Of a DNA stretch of 64,000 bases, positions 1-9,559 are shown in pieces. Numbering within the stretch: position 1 is the first letter of the stretch; each line of letters starts with the position of its first letter. Origin of the DNA: Xanthobacteraceae bacterium (GTDB taxonomy: Bacteria; Pseudomonadota; Alphaproteobacteria; Rhizobiales; Xanthobacteraceae); the NCBI GenBank assembly GCA_029266425.1, contig JAQSWY010000010.1:62001-126000 (forward strand), read 5' to 3'. The notes below the pieces were generated by a model. It did not search any database. It was not told the origin of the DNA and saw only the letters and a program-made list of their open reading frames with translations. Both the position numbers and the translations under genes were made by a program.

Positions 1-272
1 GCCGACGGGTCGGTCAGCGGCCCGGTGGCGGAGACGGTGACGCCGCAGCTCGCCCGGATCGGCTCGGCCTTCGATGCCATGATCTGCCAGCGGGCGAGGA
101 TCGGGCGCGAGCGGTCGCCTTCATCCGCGGCGAGGCGCAGATGGTCGACGAACAGCGAGAAGGGCGACAAGGTGAAATTGTCGGTCAGGATGAAACCGAC
201 ATTGAGCGCCGGCGCGGGCGCGGCCGGGCTGGCACCGGGGCCGCGGAACTGGGCGGGTCGCTGCTCGTTCAT
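1..272 (-). CDS. GlxA-family AraC-type transcriptional regulator, N-terminal part (cut by window edge)
   Basis: About 90 N-terminal residues of a protein running off the left edge are visible on the minus strand, starting at the ATG at 272. The stretch LNVGFILTDNFTLSPFSLF followed by VDHLRLAADEGDRSR and a segment ending CGVTVSATGPL matches the DJ-1/PfpI-like amidase domain that opens GlxA-type regulators, in which an AraC helix-turn-helix would follow at the C terminus. That part is outside the window, so DNA binding and effector cannot be judged. The gene is divergent from the TauE/SafE permease at 439, which could be its target; this is only inference from position. Confidence 0.7.
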   Translation of the reverse strand, partial: MNEQRPAQFRGPGASPAAPAPALNVGFILTDNFTLSPFSLFVDHLRLAADEGDRSRPILARWQIMASKAEPIRASCGVTVSATGPLTDPS

Positions 273-438
273 GGCCTGCTCCGCCTGATGGATCGAGATC
301 GAGCCTGGAATGATAGCAAAGAATGGGCCATGGCGTGCAAGTTGTGCACGTAGCTCTGCTTGAGCATCCCGCCTCGCGATTGACCCCCGCCCCCCGCGGG
401 TCTAGCACGAGGGCTCCTTCCACCGGCTTCCCCCTCCC

Positions 439-1185
439 ATGTCCTTCGACCTGGCCCTCGTCTGGGCTGCCGCCACCGCGCTGGTCGCCGGTGTGACCCG
501 CGGCTTTTCCGGCTTCGGTGGCGCGCTGATCTTCGTGCCGCTGGTGAGCGCCGCCTTCGGTCCCGAAGTTGCCGCCCCGGTGCTGCTGATCATCGACGCC
601 GTGCTCACCGCGCCGATCACGCTGCGCGTCCTGCGCGACTGCACCTGGCACGAGGTGGCCCCGCTTGCCGCCAGCGCCATCATCGCCGTGCCGTTCGGCG
701 TCTTCGTGCTCAACCATGCCGATCCGGTGCTGCTGCGCTGGGCGCTGGCGATCCTCGCGCTCAGCCTGCTGGCGCTGCTGGTGTCCGGCTGGCGTTACTC
801 GGGACGGCCGAGCCTGCCCGTCACCCTCGGCGTCGGGCTGGTAGCCGGCACCTTCGGCGGCGCGGCGCAGATGTCGGGCCCGGCCGTCGTCGCCTATTGG
901 CTCGGCGGCGGCCATTCGGCGGCGCAGGTGCGTGCCAACCTGTTCGGCTTCTTCGCGCTGGCGACGATTGCGAGCGCCGCCGGCTATGCCTGGACCGGCC
1001 TGTTCACGATCGAGGTCGGCCGGCTGTCGCTGCTCCTCGGCCCGCTCTATGCGGTTGGCCTCTTCATCGGCGCGAGGGCCTTCCGCGGCGCGTCCGACGC
1101 CCATTACCGCAAGGCGGCCTATGCAGTGATCGCGCTCGCCGCGCTGGCGAGCCTGCCCTTGTTCGACGGCCTGCTGCGGCCGTGA
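439..1185 (+). CDS. Sulfite exporter TauE/SafE family membrane protein
   Basis: A 248-residue inner-membrane protein with about eight hydrophobic segments. It shows the two-repeat pattern of the TauE/SafE permease family: a glycine-rich first motif around residues 18-36 (GVTRGFSGFGGALIF) and a second around 133-155 (GLVAGTFGGAAQMSGPAVV). The family moves sulfur-containing or small organic anions across the inner membrane, but the substrate cannot be read from sequence. Length is normal. It is transcribed away from the GlxA-like regulator, and its 3' end meets yebC convergently across a family A palindrome. Confidence 0.85.
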   Translation: MSFDLALVWAAATALVAGVTRGFSGFGGALIFVPLVSAAFGPEVAAPVLLIIDAVLTAPITLRVLRDCTWHEVAPLAASAIIAVPFGVFVLNHADPVLLRWALAILALSLLALLVSGWRYSGRPSLPVTLGVGLVAGTFGGAAQMSGPAVVAYWLGGGHSAAQVRANLFGFFALATIASAAGYAWTGLFTIEVGRLSLLLGPLYAVGLFIGARAFRGASDAHYRKAAYAVIALAALASLPLFDGLLRP

Positions 1186-1192
1186 ATGCGAA

Positions 1193-1297
1193 CATCCTTC
1201 GAGGCTCGTTGCGCGAGCACCTCAGGATGAGGTTCATCTTAAAATAAAGAATCACCTCATCCTGAGGTGCCCGGCAAAGCCGGGCCTCGAAGGATGC
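1193..1297. repeat. Family A intergenic palindrome, copy A1
   Basis: An imperfect inverted repeat of about 105 bases. The outer arms are CATCCTTCGAGG and CCTCGAAGGATG, and the inner arms are CACCTCAGGATGA and TCATCCTGAGGTG. It fills the gap between the convergent ends of the TauE/SafE gene and yebC. Six related copies lie elsewhere in the window. Elements of this kind are common in Rhizobiales intergenic DNA. Confidence 0.9.
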
Positions 1298-1314
1298 TGA
1301 AGCAGAACCTCGGA

Positions 1315-2061
1315 TCAGGCACTCAGCTTCGCCATCAGCGATTCCGAGATCTCGAAATTCGCATAGACGTTCTGCACGTCGTCATTGTCTTCCAGCGTCT
1401 CGACCAGGCGCAGCAACTTCTCGCCGGTCTCGTCGTCGACCGCGATGGTGTTCTGCGGCCGCCAAATGAGGCCGGACTTGCGCGGCTCGCCGAACTTCGC
1501 CTCCAGCGCATGCGCCACCTCATTGAGGTTCTCCACCGTGGTCTGCACGCTGTGGCCGTCCTCGGACGAGGTGACATCGTCGGCGCCGGCCTCGATGGCG
1601 GCCTCCAGCATGTCGTCGGCCGACGCCTTCGCCACGTCGAACTCGATGATGCCGACGCGATCGAACATGAAGGACACCGCACCGGTCTCGGCGAGATTGC
1701 CGCCGGACTTGGTGAAATAGGAGCGCACCTCGGAGGCGGTGCGGTTGCGGTTGTCGGTCAGCGCCTCGACGATCACGGCGACGCCGCCGGGGCCATAGCC
1801 CTCGTAGCGGATCTCGTCATAGTTCTCGCTGTCGCCGCCGGCGGCCTTCTTGATGGCGCGGTCGATATTGTCCTTCGGCATGTTCTCGGCGCGCGCGGCA
1901 AGGATTGCGGCGCGCAGGCGCGGGTTCATGGCCGGATCGGGCAGGCCGAGCTTGGCGGAGACGGTGATTTCACGCGCCAGCTTGGAGAACAGCTTGGAAC
2001 GCACCGCGTCCTGCTTGCCCTTGCGGTGCATGATGTTCTTGAACTGCGAATGCCCGGCCAT
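1315..2061 (-). CDS. YebC/PmpR (TACO1) family regulatory protein
   Basis: A 248-residue member of the YebC family. The opening [19 protein letters not shown] is the family signature, and for that reason I place the start at the ATG at 2061 rather than the in-frame ATG at 2073. The characteristic motifs [10 protein letters not shown] and [14 protein letters not shown] are present. YebC proteins were described as DNA-binding regulators, and TACO1-type members act on translation in mitochondria and bacteria; which applies here is not visible. In many proteobacteria the neighbour is ruvC, which is absent here. Confidence 0.93.
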   Translation of the reverse strand: MAGHSQFKNIMHRKGKQDAVRSKLFSKLAREITVSAKLGLPDPAMNPRLRAAILAARAENMPKDNIDRAIKKAAGGDSENYDEIRYEGYGPGGVAVIVEALTDNRNRTASEVRSYFTKSGGNLAETGAVSFMFDRVGIIEFDVAKASADDMLEAAIEAGADDVTSSEDGHSVQTTVENLNEVAHALEAKFGEPRKSGLIWRPQNTIAVDDETGEKLLRLVETLEDNDDVQNVYANFEISESLMAKLSA

Positions 2062-2153
2062 CGCCGCCTCCACGTCACGCGGTGGGGCGCCCTGCCCGCC
2101 GCGTCTGTCCTTCGAAAGATCGGATGGGGCGGCTTATAGGCGGAAGGCCAAGG

Positions 2154-2192
2154 ACACGTAAAGCTTACACGTAAAGCTTGGACGTAGACCTT
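2154..2192. repeat. Three tandem 13-base units upstream of yebC
   Basis: The unit ACACGTAAAGCTT occurs at 2154-2166 and again at 2167-2179, followed by a degenerate third copy (10 of 13 bases) at 2180-2192. It lies between the rcdA stop and the yebC start, about 90 bases upstream of yebC. It could be a slipped-strand duplication or a regulator site. Confidence 0.75.
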
Positions 2193-2234
2193 GAACCTCG
2201 AACCCCAATGTGAACCCAGCCCTGGCGCCCTGGA

Positions 2235-2750
2235 TCAGCCGGCCTCGAACACCGCCCGCAGCAGGCCGATCTGCCGGTTCACGGGGTTCGGCTCGGCGGA
2301 GGCTTCGCCCGCGCGGTAGATCGAGGCGTCGAGCCGCACGATGCGGCCCTGCAATTCGCGCGTCTCCTCGATCAGGCCGCGCAGCCGTTCCGGAAGCAGG
2401 CGGGCCTCCTCATTGTCGATCGCTTCGGGACGGCCGAGATCGACCTTGGCCTTCTCGCGCAACGCTTCGGTGCGGGTGAGCTCGCCCTCATTCACCGCTC
2501 GCTGCAGCAGCAGCCAGGAGGCGAGCTGCATCAGCCGCGTGGTCAGCCGCATGCTCTCGCGCGCATAGGCGAGCGCGGCGGCGCGGCCGAGCCCACGGCT
2601 CTCCTCCCGGCCCGGGCCGTCGAGATAGGCGGCGGTCTGCTCGACCAGCCCCATGCCATCGCGGAACAGTCCGCCAAAGGCCTGCGAGGTCGCCATGCGC
2701 TCGCCGAGATTCACCGTGCGCGCGCTCGATCGGTCCCTGAAGTCCGCCAT
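2235..2750 (-). CDS. rcdA: RcdA/DUF1465 family protein (regulator of CtrA degradation)
   Basis: A 171-residue mostly helical protein of the DUF1465 family, whose Caulobacter member RcdA is an adaptor that helps ClpXP degrade CtrA at the G1-S transition. Visible family features are the helical block AALAYARESMRLTTRLMQLASWLL around residues 60-85 and a region rich in Glu, Arg and Leu after it (about 90-145). An AGGA ribosome-binding sequence precedes the ATG at 2750. In Rhizobiales the same role in CtrA turnover is likely but not proven. The gene is co-directional with yebC and has its own upstream region containing a terminator and a candidate small RNA. Confidence 0.88.
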   Translation of the reverse strand: MADFRDRSSARTVNLGERMATSQAFGGLFRDGMGLVEQTAAYLDGPGREESRGLGRAAALAYARESMRLTTRLMQLASWLLLQRAVNEGELTRTEALREKAKVDLGRPEAIDNEEARLLPERLRGLIEETRELQGRIVRLDASIYRAGEASAEPNPVNRQIGLLRAVFEAG

Positions 2751-2893
2751 GCCGTCCTGTCGCCGTCTTTCGCTACCGCGAATCGCTCGGTGTAACGAAT
2801 CTTAAACCATTTCGGCGAAATGCCCTGCATGGCGTGCGGCTGTCCAGCACCACCGACGGCACACCCGTCTTCGCTGTGGAGAACCGGCCGCAA

Positions 2894-2922
2894 CAAAAAA
2901 GAGCCGCCCGGAGGCGGCTCGA
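2894..2922 (-). terminator. Rho-independent terminator
   Basis: A GC-rich stem of eight base pairs (GAGCCGCC / GGGCGGCTC with a short loop) is followed on the minus strand by TTTTTTG. It lies between the DUF1192 gene and rcdA and ends minus-strand transcription entering from the right. Confidence 0.85.
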
Positions 2923-3030
2923 AGGTGATGACAGGGAGGCGTCAAACAGAGTGGACAGGAGCCACTCGCGTCCAGAAATTGGACAGGCGCAGTAATGGAC
3001 CGGAAAGCTTAATATGGCGTTAAGCCAATT
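2894..3030 (-). ncRNA. Candidate small RNA (or long 3' UTR of the DUF1192 gene) ending in a strong terminator
   Basis: On the minus strand, about 170 bases beyond the DUF1192 stop, there is a run of compact hairpins: TCCA-ATTTC-TGGA, then GAGTGG-loop-CCACTC, then the terminator GAGCCGCC-TCC-GGGCGGCTC followed by six T. No reading frame with sensible coding character spans it. The terminator belongs to a transcript coming from the right. It could be a 3' UTR of the DUF1192 mRNA, but a family B palindrome separates the two, so a separate small RNA is plausible. The 5' end is a guess and no clear promoter was found. Confidence 0.4.
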
Positions 3031-3087
3031 CCCTCACGGATTGGAAAGGCTTCGCCGGCGATGCGGTTAGTCCACCTGCCTACTTGT

Positions 3088-3182
3088 CGCCATCCCGGAG
3101 CGGCCCACGGCCGTATCCGGGATCGCAGGACGCTTGGAGAGCGATCCCTGGCTCTGCGGCCACCCCTTCGGCCGGGATGACA
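3088..3182. repeat. Family B palindrome, copy B1 (diverged)
   Basis: GCCATCCCGG ... CCGGGATCGCAG and CGATCCCTGG ... CCGGGATGAC form an imperfect palindrome next to the 3' end of the DUF1192 gene. It resembles the other family B elements but its stems are more diverged. It lies between two co-directional genes. Confidence 0.7.
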
Positions 3183-3197
3183 CGCCGGGTGGTCGGC

Positions 3198-3389
3198 CTA
3201 TTTCTTGAAGAACGCGTCCGCCGCCGCCCGCGAGGCACGCTTCGAAGCCAGCGTCGCGCGCAATCGCTCGATCTCGGCTTCGAGGGCGGCGACGCGCTCC
3301 TCGATCTCGGTCTCCGACAGGGTCGACAGATCGCCGCCGAGCTCCAGTGTCGGGCGAATGGGGCGCACAATCTCCTCGTCCATCGCCAT
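3198..3389 (-). CDS. DUF1192 family small protein
   Basis: A 63-residue acidic protein. The start MAMDEEIVRP is followed by an amphipathic helix (about residues 26-55, EIEERVAALEAEIERLRATL) likely to form a coiled coil, and a C terminus ending FFKK. This is the usual size and pattern of the DUF1192 family, found in Alphaproteobacteria; no function is known to me. An AGGAGG ribosome-binding site lies just upstream. The gene is divergent from the quinone oxidoreductase, an arrangement often seen in Rhizobiales. Confidence 0.85.
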   Translation of the reverse strand: MAMDEEIVRPIRPTLELGGDLSTLSETEIEERVAALEAEIERLRATLASKRASRAAADAFFKK

Positions 3390-3537
3390 GACGTCCTCCT
3401 GTTCCCGGGTGTCGCTACCTTGCCGAGCGACATTTTACCTCAAACTAGTCTCCCAGCCCCATGGTTGCCAGTGAGTTGCCAGCGACGCGGCCTTAACCTA
3501 GGACACGCCGGACTTACCCTGGAATGAGGAGAGGCCC

Positions 3538-4539
3538 GTGACCGAGCTGCCCGCCACCATGACCGCGATGGCCATACCGACCCCCGGCGGTCCGGAAGCT
3601 CTGGTGCCGGAGACGCGGCCGGTGCCTGTGCCGCGCAAGGGCGAGATCCTGATCAAGGTGGCTGCCGCCGGCGTCAACCGCCCCGACGTGATGCAGCGCA
3701 AGGGCTATTACCCGCCGCCGCCCGGCGCGCCGGACATTCCCGGCCTGGAGATATCCGGCGAGGTGGTCGCGCTCGGCGAGGGCGTCACCCGCTGGGCGCT
3801 CGGTGACAAGCTCTGCGCGCTGGTCTCGGGCGGCGGCTATGCCGAATATTGCCTCGCCGAGGAAGGCGCGGCGCTCCCCGTGCCGGCGGGCCTGTCGATG
3901 CGCGAGGCGGCAGCGCTGCCGGAGACCTTCTTCACCGTGTGGACCAATGTGTTCGACCTCGCCGGGCTGAAGGCGGGCGAGAGCTTCCTGGTCCATGGTG
4001 GCACCTCCGGCATCGGCACCACCGCGATCCAGCTCGCCAAGGCGTTCGGCGCGACCGTGTTCGCCACCGCCGGTAGCGCCGGGAAATGCGAGGTCTGCCG
4101 CACCCTCGGCGCCGACCTCGCCATCGACTACAAGACCCAGGATTTTGTCGCCGAGGTGAAGGGCGCCACCGGTGGCAAGGGCGCGAACGTCATCCTCGAC
4201 ATGGTCGGCGGCTCCTACATCGCCCGCAATTACGAGGCCGCCGCGCCGCTGGGCCGCATCGTGCAGATCGCCTTCATGGAAGGCTCGAAGGTCGAGATCG
4301 ACTATATGCGGCTGATGCTGAAGCGGCTCAGCCATATGGGCTCGACCCTGCGCTCGCGCCCCGGCGCGGAGAAAGCGAAGATCGCCGCCTCGCTGAAGGA
4401 ACATGTCTGGCCCCTGATCGCGGCGGGCACGGTGAAGCCGGTGCTGGATTCCAGCTTCCCGCTGTTCGACGCCGCCAAGGCCCATGCCCGCATGGAGACC
4501 AGCGCGCATGTCGGCAAGATCATGCTGGATGTGGGATGA
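3538..4539 (+). CDS. NAD(P)H quinone oxidoreductase, PIG3 family (zinc-free MDR)
   Basis: A 333-residue medium-chain dehydrogenase/reductase of the PIG3/QOR type, which reduces quinones with NADPH. The N-terminal catalytic domain carries GVNRPDVMQRKGYYPPPPG (about residues 43-61). The Rossmann domain carries the dinucleotide loop GGTSGIGTTAIQLAKAFG (about 152-169). No structural or catalytic zinc ligands are seen, as expected for this branch. The GTG at 3538 is chosen because GAGGAG precedes it at good spacing; an internal ATG at 3559 is an alternative. The gene is divergent from the DUF1192 gene. Confidence 0.9.
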   Translation: MTELPATMTAMAIPTPGGPEALVPETRPVPVPRKGEILIKVAAAGVNRPDVMQRKGYYPPPPGAPDIPGLEISGEVVALGEGVTRWALGDKLCALVSGGGYAEYCLAEEGAALPVPAGLSMREAAALPETFFTVWTNVFDLAGLKAGESFLVHGGTSGIGTTAIQLAKAFGATVFATAGSAGKCEVCRTLGADLAIDYKTQDFVAEVKGATGGKGANVILDMVGGSYIARNYEAAAPLGRIVQIAFMEGSKVEIDYMRLMLKRLSHMGSTLRSRPGAEKAKIAASLKEHVWPLIAAGTVKPVLDSSFPLFDAAKAHARMETSAHVGKIMLDVG

Positions 4540-4554
4540 GGTTCGCTGCTTTAT

Positions 4555-4653
4555 CATCCTTCGAGGCTCGCTACGCTCCCACCTCAGGATGACGTCGCTT
4601 CTAATGGAACTACGTCATCCTGAGGTGCCGGCCGCAGGCGGCCTCGAAGGATG
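4555..4653. repeat. Family A palindrome, copy A2
   Basis: Outer arms CATCCTTCGAGG / CCTCGAAGGATG and inner arms CACCTCAGGATGACG / CGTCATCCTGAGGTG (left arm starts C-C-A-C). It lies immediately downstream of the quinone oxidoreductase stop and upstream of the 6S RNA, and could separate the two transcripts. Confidence 0.9.
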
Positions 4654-4711
4654 CTGAAGCAGGACTCCGACTTTCGTGACACCCCACATCGGGAGAACCA
4701 CCTCACCCCTC

Positions 4712-4893
4712 TGGCGTTCTCGGTGCGGCCGACCTACATTGTGACGGCGGGGCTGCGCGGTTCGTCAGGAGAACATATTCCCCGGGGCCTTATCGATCTC
4801 AAAGGGAGCTGTCCCTGACCGGACTCCTGGGTCCGGACACACGGCGCCCACCTACGTTGTAGGTTCCCGGGATCGATCACCAACGGCCATCGC
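4712..4893 (+). ncRNA. ssrS: 6S RNA
   Basis: The 380-base gap before the 5-formyl-THF cyclo-ligase gene has no coding character but contains a highly structured stretch. Possible closing stems are GGCCG/CGGCC and GACCTACA (4731) with TGTAGGTT (4857-4864). Inside are a GGGA-GCTG-TCCC hairpin and a CCGGAC/GTCCGG hairpin around 4802-4835. Gene position just upstream of 5-formyltetrahydrofolate cyclo-ligase is the classic bacterial location of 6S RNA, the RNA that mimics an open promoter and binds sigma70 RNA polymerase in stationary phase. Ends are approximate. The usual zapA neighbour is not here; it lies near 15 kb. Confidence 0.72.
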
Positions 4894-4917
4894 GGCTCCG
4901 CACTCCATTATCTCTTC

Positions 4918-5538
4918 ATGGCTCAAATCACTTCAACCGTCCCCGACAAGGCTGCCCTGCGATCGACGGCGCTGGCGCGACGCGCTGGGCTCGACCCTTC
5001 GATGCGCGCCCAGCTTGCCGAGGTGGCAGCCGAGCACGCCATGGGCTGGCTGGGCCAAACCGTCGGCGATCTGACGGCGAAGGCCGTCTCGCTCTTCATC
5101 CCGATCGGCAGCGAAATCCCGACCGCGCCCTTGGAGCGCCGCCTGCGCGCCGCCGGCGCCCGGCTGGCGCTTCCCGTGGTGCGCGCCGCTGGTCGGCCCT
5201 TGATGTTCCGCGAATGGCAGGACGGCGTGGCGCTGGCGCCGAGCCCCGGCCCTGGCAAGACCGGGATTCCCGCACCGCCCGACCGCGCGCCGGAGATCGA
5301 GCCCGACGTGCTCGTCGTGCCGCTCGCCGCGTTCGATGCCAGCGGCCACCGGCTCGGCTATGGCGCCGGCTTCTATGACCGCACGCTCGCCGAATTGCGC
5401 GCCCGCCGGCGCATCGAGGCGCTCGGCTATGCCTTCGCCGTCCAGCAACTGCCCGCATTGCCGGCGGAGCCGCATGACGAGCGGCTCGACGCCATCGCCA
5501 CCGATGCCGGGATCATCCGCATCGCGGGGGACGCCTGA
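4918..5538 (+). CDS. 5-formyltetrahydrofolate cyclo-ligase
   Basis: A 206-residue enzyme that converts 5-formyl-THF to 5,10-methenyl-THF using ATP. The family signature GYGAGFYDR is at residues 147-155, and the substrate-pocket segment SLFIPIGSEIPTAPL is at about 58-72. Length is normal. It follows the 6S RNA, and its TGA shares one base with the ATG of the next gene (TGATG), indicating translational coupling. Likely co-transcribed with 6S RNA, as in other bacteria. Confidence 0.92.
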   Translation: MAQITSTVPDKAALRSTALARRAGLDPSMRAQLAEVAAEHAMGWLGQTVGDLTAKAVSLFIPIGSEIPTAPLERRLRAAGARLALPVVRAAGRPLMFREWQDGVALAPSPGPGKTGIPAPPDRAPEIEPDVLVVPLAAFDASGHRLGYGAGFYDRTLAELRARRRIEALGYAFAVQQLPALPAEPHDERLDAIATDAGIIRIAGDA

Positions 5539-6353
5539 TGCGCATCCTCTTCCTCGGTGACGTGGTGGGCCGGGTCGGCCGCCAGATGGTGCATGAGCAC
5601 CTGCCGGGCTTGCGCGAACGCTGGGCGCTCGATTTCGTGGTGGTGAACGGCGAGAATTCCGCCGGCGGCTTCGGCATCACCGAGGCCATCCATGAGGAAT
5701 TGCTCGCTGCCGGCGCCGACGCGGTGACGCTCGGCAACCATGCCTGGGACCAGCGCGAGGCGCTGGTGTTCATCGAGCGCGCGCCGCGCCTGATCCGCCC
5801 CGCAAATTTCCCGGCCGGCACGCCCGGCCGCGGCGCCGCCCTGATCGAAGCGCGCAACGGCGCCCAGGTGCTGGTGGTCAACATGATGGGCCGGGTCTTC
5901 ATGGACCAGCTCGACGATCCGTTCGCCGGCATCGACCGCGAGCTCGACGCCTGCCCGCTGGGCATGGCGGCCGACGCCATCCTCATCGACTTCCATGCCG
6001 AGGTGACCAGCGAGAAGCAGGCCTTCGGCCATTGGTGTGACGGGCGGGCGAGCCTCGTCGTCGGCACCCACACCCACGTGCCGACCGCCGATCACCGCAT
6101 CCTTCCCGGCGGCACCGCCTACCAGACCGATGTCGGCATGTGCGGCGCCTATGACGGCGTGATCGGCATGGACAAGGAAGAGCCGCTTCGCCGCTTCACC
6201 CGCAAGATCGGCTCCTCGCGCTTCGAGCCGGCCACCGGCCCCGGCACGCTCGCTGGGCTCGCGGTGGAGACCGACGCCGCCGGCCGCGCGCTGCACTGCG
6301 CGCCAGTGCGGATCGGCGGGGGCCTGAGCGAAGCGCTGCCGCACTTCTGGTGA
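5538..6353 (+). CDS. YmdB/TIGR00282-type metallophosphoesterase
   Basis: A 271-residue calcineurin-like phosphoesterase. Metal-binding motifs appear in order: GDVVGRVGR near the N terminus, NGENSAGGFGIT (about 36-47), LGNHAWDQ (about 65-72), DFHAEVTSEK (about 151-160) and GTHTHVPTADH (about 175-185). Family members studied elsewhere hydrolyse 2',3'-cyclic nucleotides. Overlap by one base with the folate gene suggests a two-gene operon, an arrangement common in Alphaproteobacteria. The 3' end is convergent with rpmE across a family B palindrome. Confidence 0.9.
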   Translation: MRILFLGDVVGRVGRQMVHEHLPGLRERWALDFVVVNGENSAGGFGITEAIHEELLAAGADAVTLGNHAWDQREALVFIERAPRLIRPANFPAGTPGRGAALIEARNGAQVLVVNMMGRVFMDQLDDPFAGIDRELDACPLGMAADAILIDFHAEVTSEKQAFGHWCDGRASLVVGTHTHVPTADHRILPGGTAYQTDVGMCGAYDGVIGMDKEEPLRRFTRKIGSSRFEPATGPGTLAGLAVETDAAGRALHCAPVRIGGGLSEALPHFW

Positions 6354-6418
6354 CGCAAGCATCATCCCGAAAGCTGGCTTCCGAAGCTTCCCGACCGACA
6401 TAAGCCACCCATCGCGCC

Positions 6419-6506
6419 CTCATCCCCGGGCTTGACCCGGGTATCCAGACGTTGGGCCGGGTGCATGCGACGCGGCTGGGTCCCCGGGTCAAGCCCGGGG
6501 ATGAGG
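6419..6506. repeat. Family B palindrome, copy B2
   Basis: Arms CTCATCCCCGGGCTTGACCC and GGGTCAAGCCCGGGGATGAG form a near-perfect inverted repeat with a central spacer of about 48 bases. It lies between the convergent ymdB-like gene and rpmE. Confidence 0.9.
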
Positions 6507-6576
6507 GATGGTTTGGTTATCAGCCGCGGCCCTAGCCCGTCCGACGCTCTGCGGCACGACGTCGCTGGAATAGTTC

Positions 6577-6613
6577 CAAAACGAAAAGCCCCCGTGCCGC
6601 TGGCACGGAGGCT
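6577..6613 (-). terminator. Rho-independent terminator of rpmE
   Basis: On the minus strand GCCTCCGTGCC-AGC-GGCACGGGGGC is followed by TTTTCGTTTT, about 60 bases downstream of the rpmE stop. A typical strong intrinsic terminator. Confidence 0.9.
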
Positions 6614-6673
6614 CGAAACCGTCGGGATGTTCTCGCGCCCGAGCCGGCCATTGCCGGCCCGAGGCCCATCCGC

Positions 6674-6898
6674 TCAGGGCTTGAGGAAGCCCGCGAACTT
6701 CTTCTGGAACTTGGAGACGCGGCCGCCGCGGTCGAGCAACTGCTGCGAGCCGCCGGTCCACGCCGGGTGCGAGGTCGAATCGATATCGAGCTGGAGGGTG
6801 TCGCCCTCCTTGCCCCAAGTCGTGCGGGTCGTGTACTCGGTGCCGTCCGTCATCACCACCTTCACGAAGTGGTAGTCGGGATGGATGTTGCTCTTCAT
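6674..6898 (-). CDS. rpmE: 50S ribosomal protein L31 (zinc-free form)
   Basis: A 74-residue L31 protein starting [20 protein letters not shown]. The conserved HP-x-W-T-G segment is present (SHPAWTGG). I use the ATG at 6898; an ATG nine bases upstream is in frame. The protein contains no cysteine, so it lacks the zinc ribbon of C+ L31 proteins and is the zinc-independent form common in this order. It is a single-gene transcript with its own terminator, divergent from the ABC exporter. Confidence 0.95.
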   Translation of the reverse strand: MKSNIHPDYHFVKVVMTDGTEYTTRTTWGKEGDTLQLDIDSTSHPAWTGGSQQLLDRGGRVSKFQKKFAGFLKP

Positions 6899-6991
6899 GG
6901 GTTGCATCCTCGCCGCCGCGTGGCCGGACCCGGCAAACCGGGAACCGCGCGGCGATCTTCAAAAACGATCCTGCCGGAAATCCGCGCGGGT

Positions 6992-7010
6992 CTATAACCG
7001 AGACGCGAGC

Positions 7011-7019
<9 letters not shown>
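6992..7019 (-). promoter_or_regulatory. Possible rpmE promoter
   Basis: On the minus strand TTGTGT (7014-7019) and TTATAG (6992-6997) are separated by 16 bases, about 95 bases upstream of the rpmE start. It overlaps the possible GTG start of the ABC exporter at 7011, which slightly favours the later ATG at 7056 for that gene. Confidence 0.35.
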
Positions 7020-8834
<1,815 letters not shown>

Positions 8835-8842
8835 GCCCTGCG

Positions 8843-8937
8843 TGCTTCGAGGCCCGGCTATGCCGGGCACCTCAACATGACGTGAGTTATTTGGACCACG
8901 TCATCCTGAGGTGCGAGTGTAGCGAGCCTCGAAGGGT
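8843..8937. repeat. Family A palindrome, copy A3
   Basis: Outer arms CTTCGAGG / CCTCGAAG, left inner arm CACCTCAACATGACG (two changes from the family), right inner arm CGTCATCCTGAGGTG. It fills the 105-base gap between two convergent genes completely. Confidence 0.9.
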
Positions 8938-8939
8938 AC

Positions 8940-9539
8940 TTACCCAAGCGACGCCAGCCACTCCCCATACTCCCCTTCGTGCCGCCCCTCATGGTTCGGC
9001 ATGCCCGGCTTGGTCAGCGTGCCGCGGCGCGGCGGGATCCAGCTGTGGATCACCCGCTTCGGCCGCTCGTGCCAATTGAGGTTGAAGGCGGCGTAGCGCG
9101 GGAAGAATTCCATGTGGCTGTAGGGCAGCTGGTCGTGCACCCACCAGGCCAGCGCCTCCCAACGGCCGGTCGCCTCATAGGAAGGGATGAAGGCGTTCAC
9201 CACGATGCAGGCGGTGGCGCCCATGCCGTTCGCGTCCTTTTGGTCCCAGATGTGGCCGGCGTGGTTGGCCCCGTTCACCGCGCAATTGTAGCCTCGCTCA
9301 TTGCCGAGCCGGTTCACATCCGGGGAACGGTAAGCCGAGCGGATCGAGATACGCCCGAACCGTGCCTGCAGCGGCTCCAGCAGATCCTCGCAGAGCCGGG
9401 TGCCGGCGGCAATCGCGAGGTCCGGATCGTCGGGAATGTTCGGGACGCCATGGAAATTGGCGATCTCGGAATAGAGGAAATCGCGCAGGAAGAAGGAGCG
9501 CGACAGCCGCACCCGCCCCAAATCCTCCAGCCCCTTCAC
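8940..9539 (-). CDS. M15-like (D-Ala-D-Ala carboxypeptidase fold) protein, probably inactive
   Basis: About 199 residues. Residues IRSAYRSPDVNRLGN resemble the substrate-side motif of M15A peptidases (S-x-YRSP-x-VN). Where those enzymes have S-x-H-x-x-G-x-A-x-D, this protein has DANGMGATACI, so the histidine and aspartate zinc ligands would be Asn and Cys. A later HMEFFP could correspond to the third ligand motif. My inference is an M15 fold with a changed or lost metal site. No signal peptide is seen with the GTG start at 9539, chosen because it lies just after the upstream GNAT stop at 9560. Longer reading frames upstream overlap that gene and are not credible. Confidence 0.55.
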   Translation of the reverse strand: MKGLEDLGRVRLSRSFFLRDFLYSEIANFHGVPNIPDDPDLAIAAGTRLCEDLLEPLQARFGRISIRSAYRSPDVNRLGNERGYNCAVNGANHAGHIWDQKDANGMGATACIVVNAFIPSYEATGRWEALAWWVHDQLPYSHMEFFPRYAAFNLNWHERPKRVIHSWIPPRRGTLTKPGMPNHEGRHEGEYGEWLASLG

Positions 9540-9559
9540 GCTGCCGGGCCTGCGCAAGT

